Source: Acidobacteriaceae bacterium
GTDB taxonomy: Bacteria > Acidobacteriota > Terriglobia > Terriglobales > Acidobacteriaceae
Assembly: GCA_030049955.1 (NCBI GenBank)
Contig: JASIJX010000588.1
Location: 1 to 8,416 of the forward strand
DNA: 8,416 nucleotides
Reading direction: 5' to 3'
Notes under the pieces: generated by a model
Database searches by the model: none
What the model saw: the letters and a program-made list of their open reading frames with translations, nothing else
Told to the model about the DNA's origin: nothing
Part shown: positions 7,911 through 8,416 of the stretch, in pieces
Numbering within the stretch: the first letter of the stretch is position 1
How the letters are laid out: each line of letters begins with the position of its first letter
Program-made: the position numbers and the translations under genes

Positions 7911-7930
7911 GGGCTAGAAGCTAGGAGCTA
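7903..7930 (-). repeat. Right heptamer array (four inverted TAGCTNC units)
   Basis: Read on the minus strand, four 7-bp units run from 7930 to 7903: TAGCTCC, TAGCTTC, TAGCCCC and TAGCTCT. They mirror the left array. The TAG at 7908-7910 is the stop of the four-helix-bundle gene. The outermost unit gives GGAG at 7924-7927, which serves sucD. Forward TAGs at 7908, 7915 and 7922 cover all three frames. Confidence 0.9.
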
Positions 7931-7937
7931 TTCAATG
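7924..7937 (+). promoter_or_regulatory. sucD ribosome binding site inside the right repeat
   Basis: GGAG at 7924-7927 lies seven bases before the sucD ATG at 7935, a normal Shine-Dalgarno spacing, and no other candidate exists nearby. These bases are part of the outermost heptamer and can pair with 7506-7509, just past the sucC stop. Folding of the two arrays would therefore hide this site. Regulation through such pairing is inference. Confidence 0.65.
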
Positions 7938-8416
7938 GCCGTTTTGGTAGATAAGAATACACGCCTGATTGTTCAGGGCATCACCGGCAAGGAAGGAACT
8001 TTCCACGCCAAGGGCTGCGCCGAGTACGGCACCAACGTGGTGGGCGGCGTGACGCCGGGCAAGGGCGGAACGACGCACGAAGGCTGGCCCGTGTTCAATA
8101 CCGTGGCTGACGCGGTGAAAGAGACCGGCGCTAACGCCACCATGATCTTTGTGCCACCGCCGTTTGCGGCCGATGCCATTCTCGAAGCAGAGGACGCGGG
8201 CCTTCCGCTGATCGTCTGCATCACCGAAGGGATTCCCACGCTCGACATGGTGAAGGTGTGGGCGAAGCTCAAGACCTCGAAGTCGCGGCTCATCGGGCCG
8301 AACTGTCCGGGCGTGATCTCGCCGGGCAAGGCGAAGATCGGCATTATGCCGGGACGGATTCACAAGGAAGGCTCGGTTGGCATTGTCTCGCGCTCGGGCA
8401 CGCTGACCTACGAAGC
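7935..8416 (+). CDS. sucD: Succinyl-CoA ligase subunit alpha (partial, cut by window end)
   Basis: SucD binds CoA and carries the histidine that is phosphorylated during the succinyl-CoA ligase reaction. It works as a complex with SucC in the citric acid cycle. The first 160 residues are present. The CoA-binding Rossmann part shows [16 protein letters not shown] (12-27), [11 protein letters not shown] (35-45) and [19 protein letters not shown] (95-101), [11 protein letters not shown] (121-131) and SRSGTLTYE (152-160) lead into the second domain. The phosphorylated histidine and the rest of the roughly 290-residue protein lie beyond the window. No frame damage is seen. Translation depends on a Shine-Dalgarno sequence lying inside the right heptamer array of the preceding element, an unusual arrangement for a core metabolic gene. 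Confidence 0.96.
   Translation, partial: MAVLVDKNTRLIVQGITGKEGTFHAKGCAEYGTNVVGGVTPGKGGTTHEGWPVFNTVADAVKETGANATMIFVPPPFAADAILEAEDAGLPLIVCITEGIPTLDMVKVWAKLKTSKSRLIGPNCPGVISPGKAKIGIMPGRIHKEGSVGIVSRSGTLTYE

Larger units (their letters stand above)
7496..7930 (+). mobile_element. IVS-like cassette: four-helix-bundle gene between inverted heptamer arrays
   Basis: A unit of about 435 bp lies between sucC and sucD, which are normally adjacent. It consists of a single S23-type four-helix-bundle gene bounded by inverted TAGCTNC arrays. In the transcript the arrays could pair over 27 bases with two mismatches and loop out the small gene. Intervening sequences of 23S rRNA have the same plan: complementary ends, an S23 frame inside, and RNase III cutting. 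There is no transposase and no clear target-site duplication, so mobility is inferred from architecture and from the interrupted operon. It could be an old insertion now fixed in place. Confidence 0.5.

Noticed and set aside
7496..7930. CRISPR array at the heptamer repeats
   Set aside because: The units are only 7 bp, directly adjacent with no spacers, and they occur as two inverted sets around a gene.

Overview
The window looks like chromosomal DNA of a GC-rich bacterium, most likely an Acidobacteriota member of the Terriglobia type. That placement is inference. It rests on the mix of ordinary Gram-negative housekeeping genes, a Yip1-type membrane protein with the 'SKTFEDIK...WWLPFLL' N-terminus, a secreted protein resembling DUF5715, and a stand-alone trpD.

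Layout. Positions 1-760 hold no gene I can support, only scattered short hairpins. An acpP-fabF pair (761-2288, +) gives the fatty-acid carrier protein and the elongating ketosynthase. A hairpin zone (2342-2400) separates fabF from a convergent Yip1-family membrane protein (2434-3189, -). A 481-base intergenic stretch with competing inverted repeats and a G-tract follows. Next come a secreted DUF5715/M15-like protein (3671-4828, -) and anthranilate phosphoribosyltransferase trpD (5048-6154, -). A divergent promoter region leads into the succinyl-CoA ligase operon sucC-sucD (6330 to the window end, +).

The most interesting part is the sucC-sucD junction. A four-helix-bundle (S23/IVS-type) gene lies between the two ligase genes. 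It is bracketed by inverted arrays of a 7-bp unit (TAGCTNC): five copies on the left and four on the right, forming a 25/27 inverted repeat. The arrays place TAG stops in all six frames. They supply the stop codons of sucC and of the S23 gene, and they contain the Shine-Dalgarno sequence of sucD. The layout resembles the intervening sequences of 23S rRNA, but here it sits inside a protein-coding operon.

Other points of note are a GTGGGG motif in TrpD where most family members have GTGGDG, a charged and His-containing loop in the same protein, and a zinc-peptidase-like ligand pattern without the usual E-x-x-H glutamate in the DUF5715-like protein.
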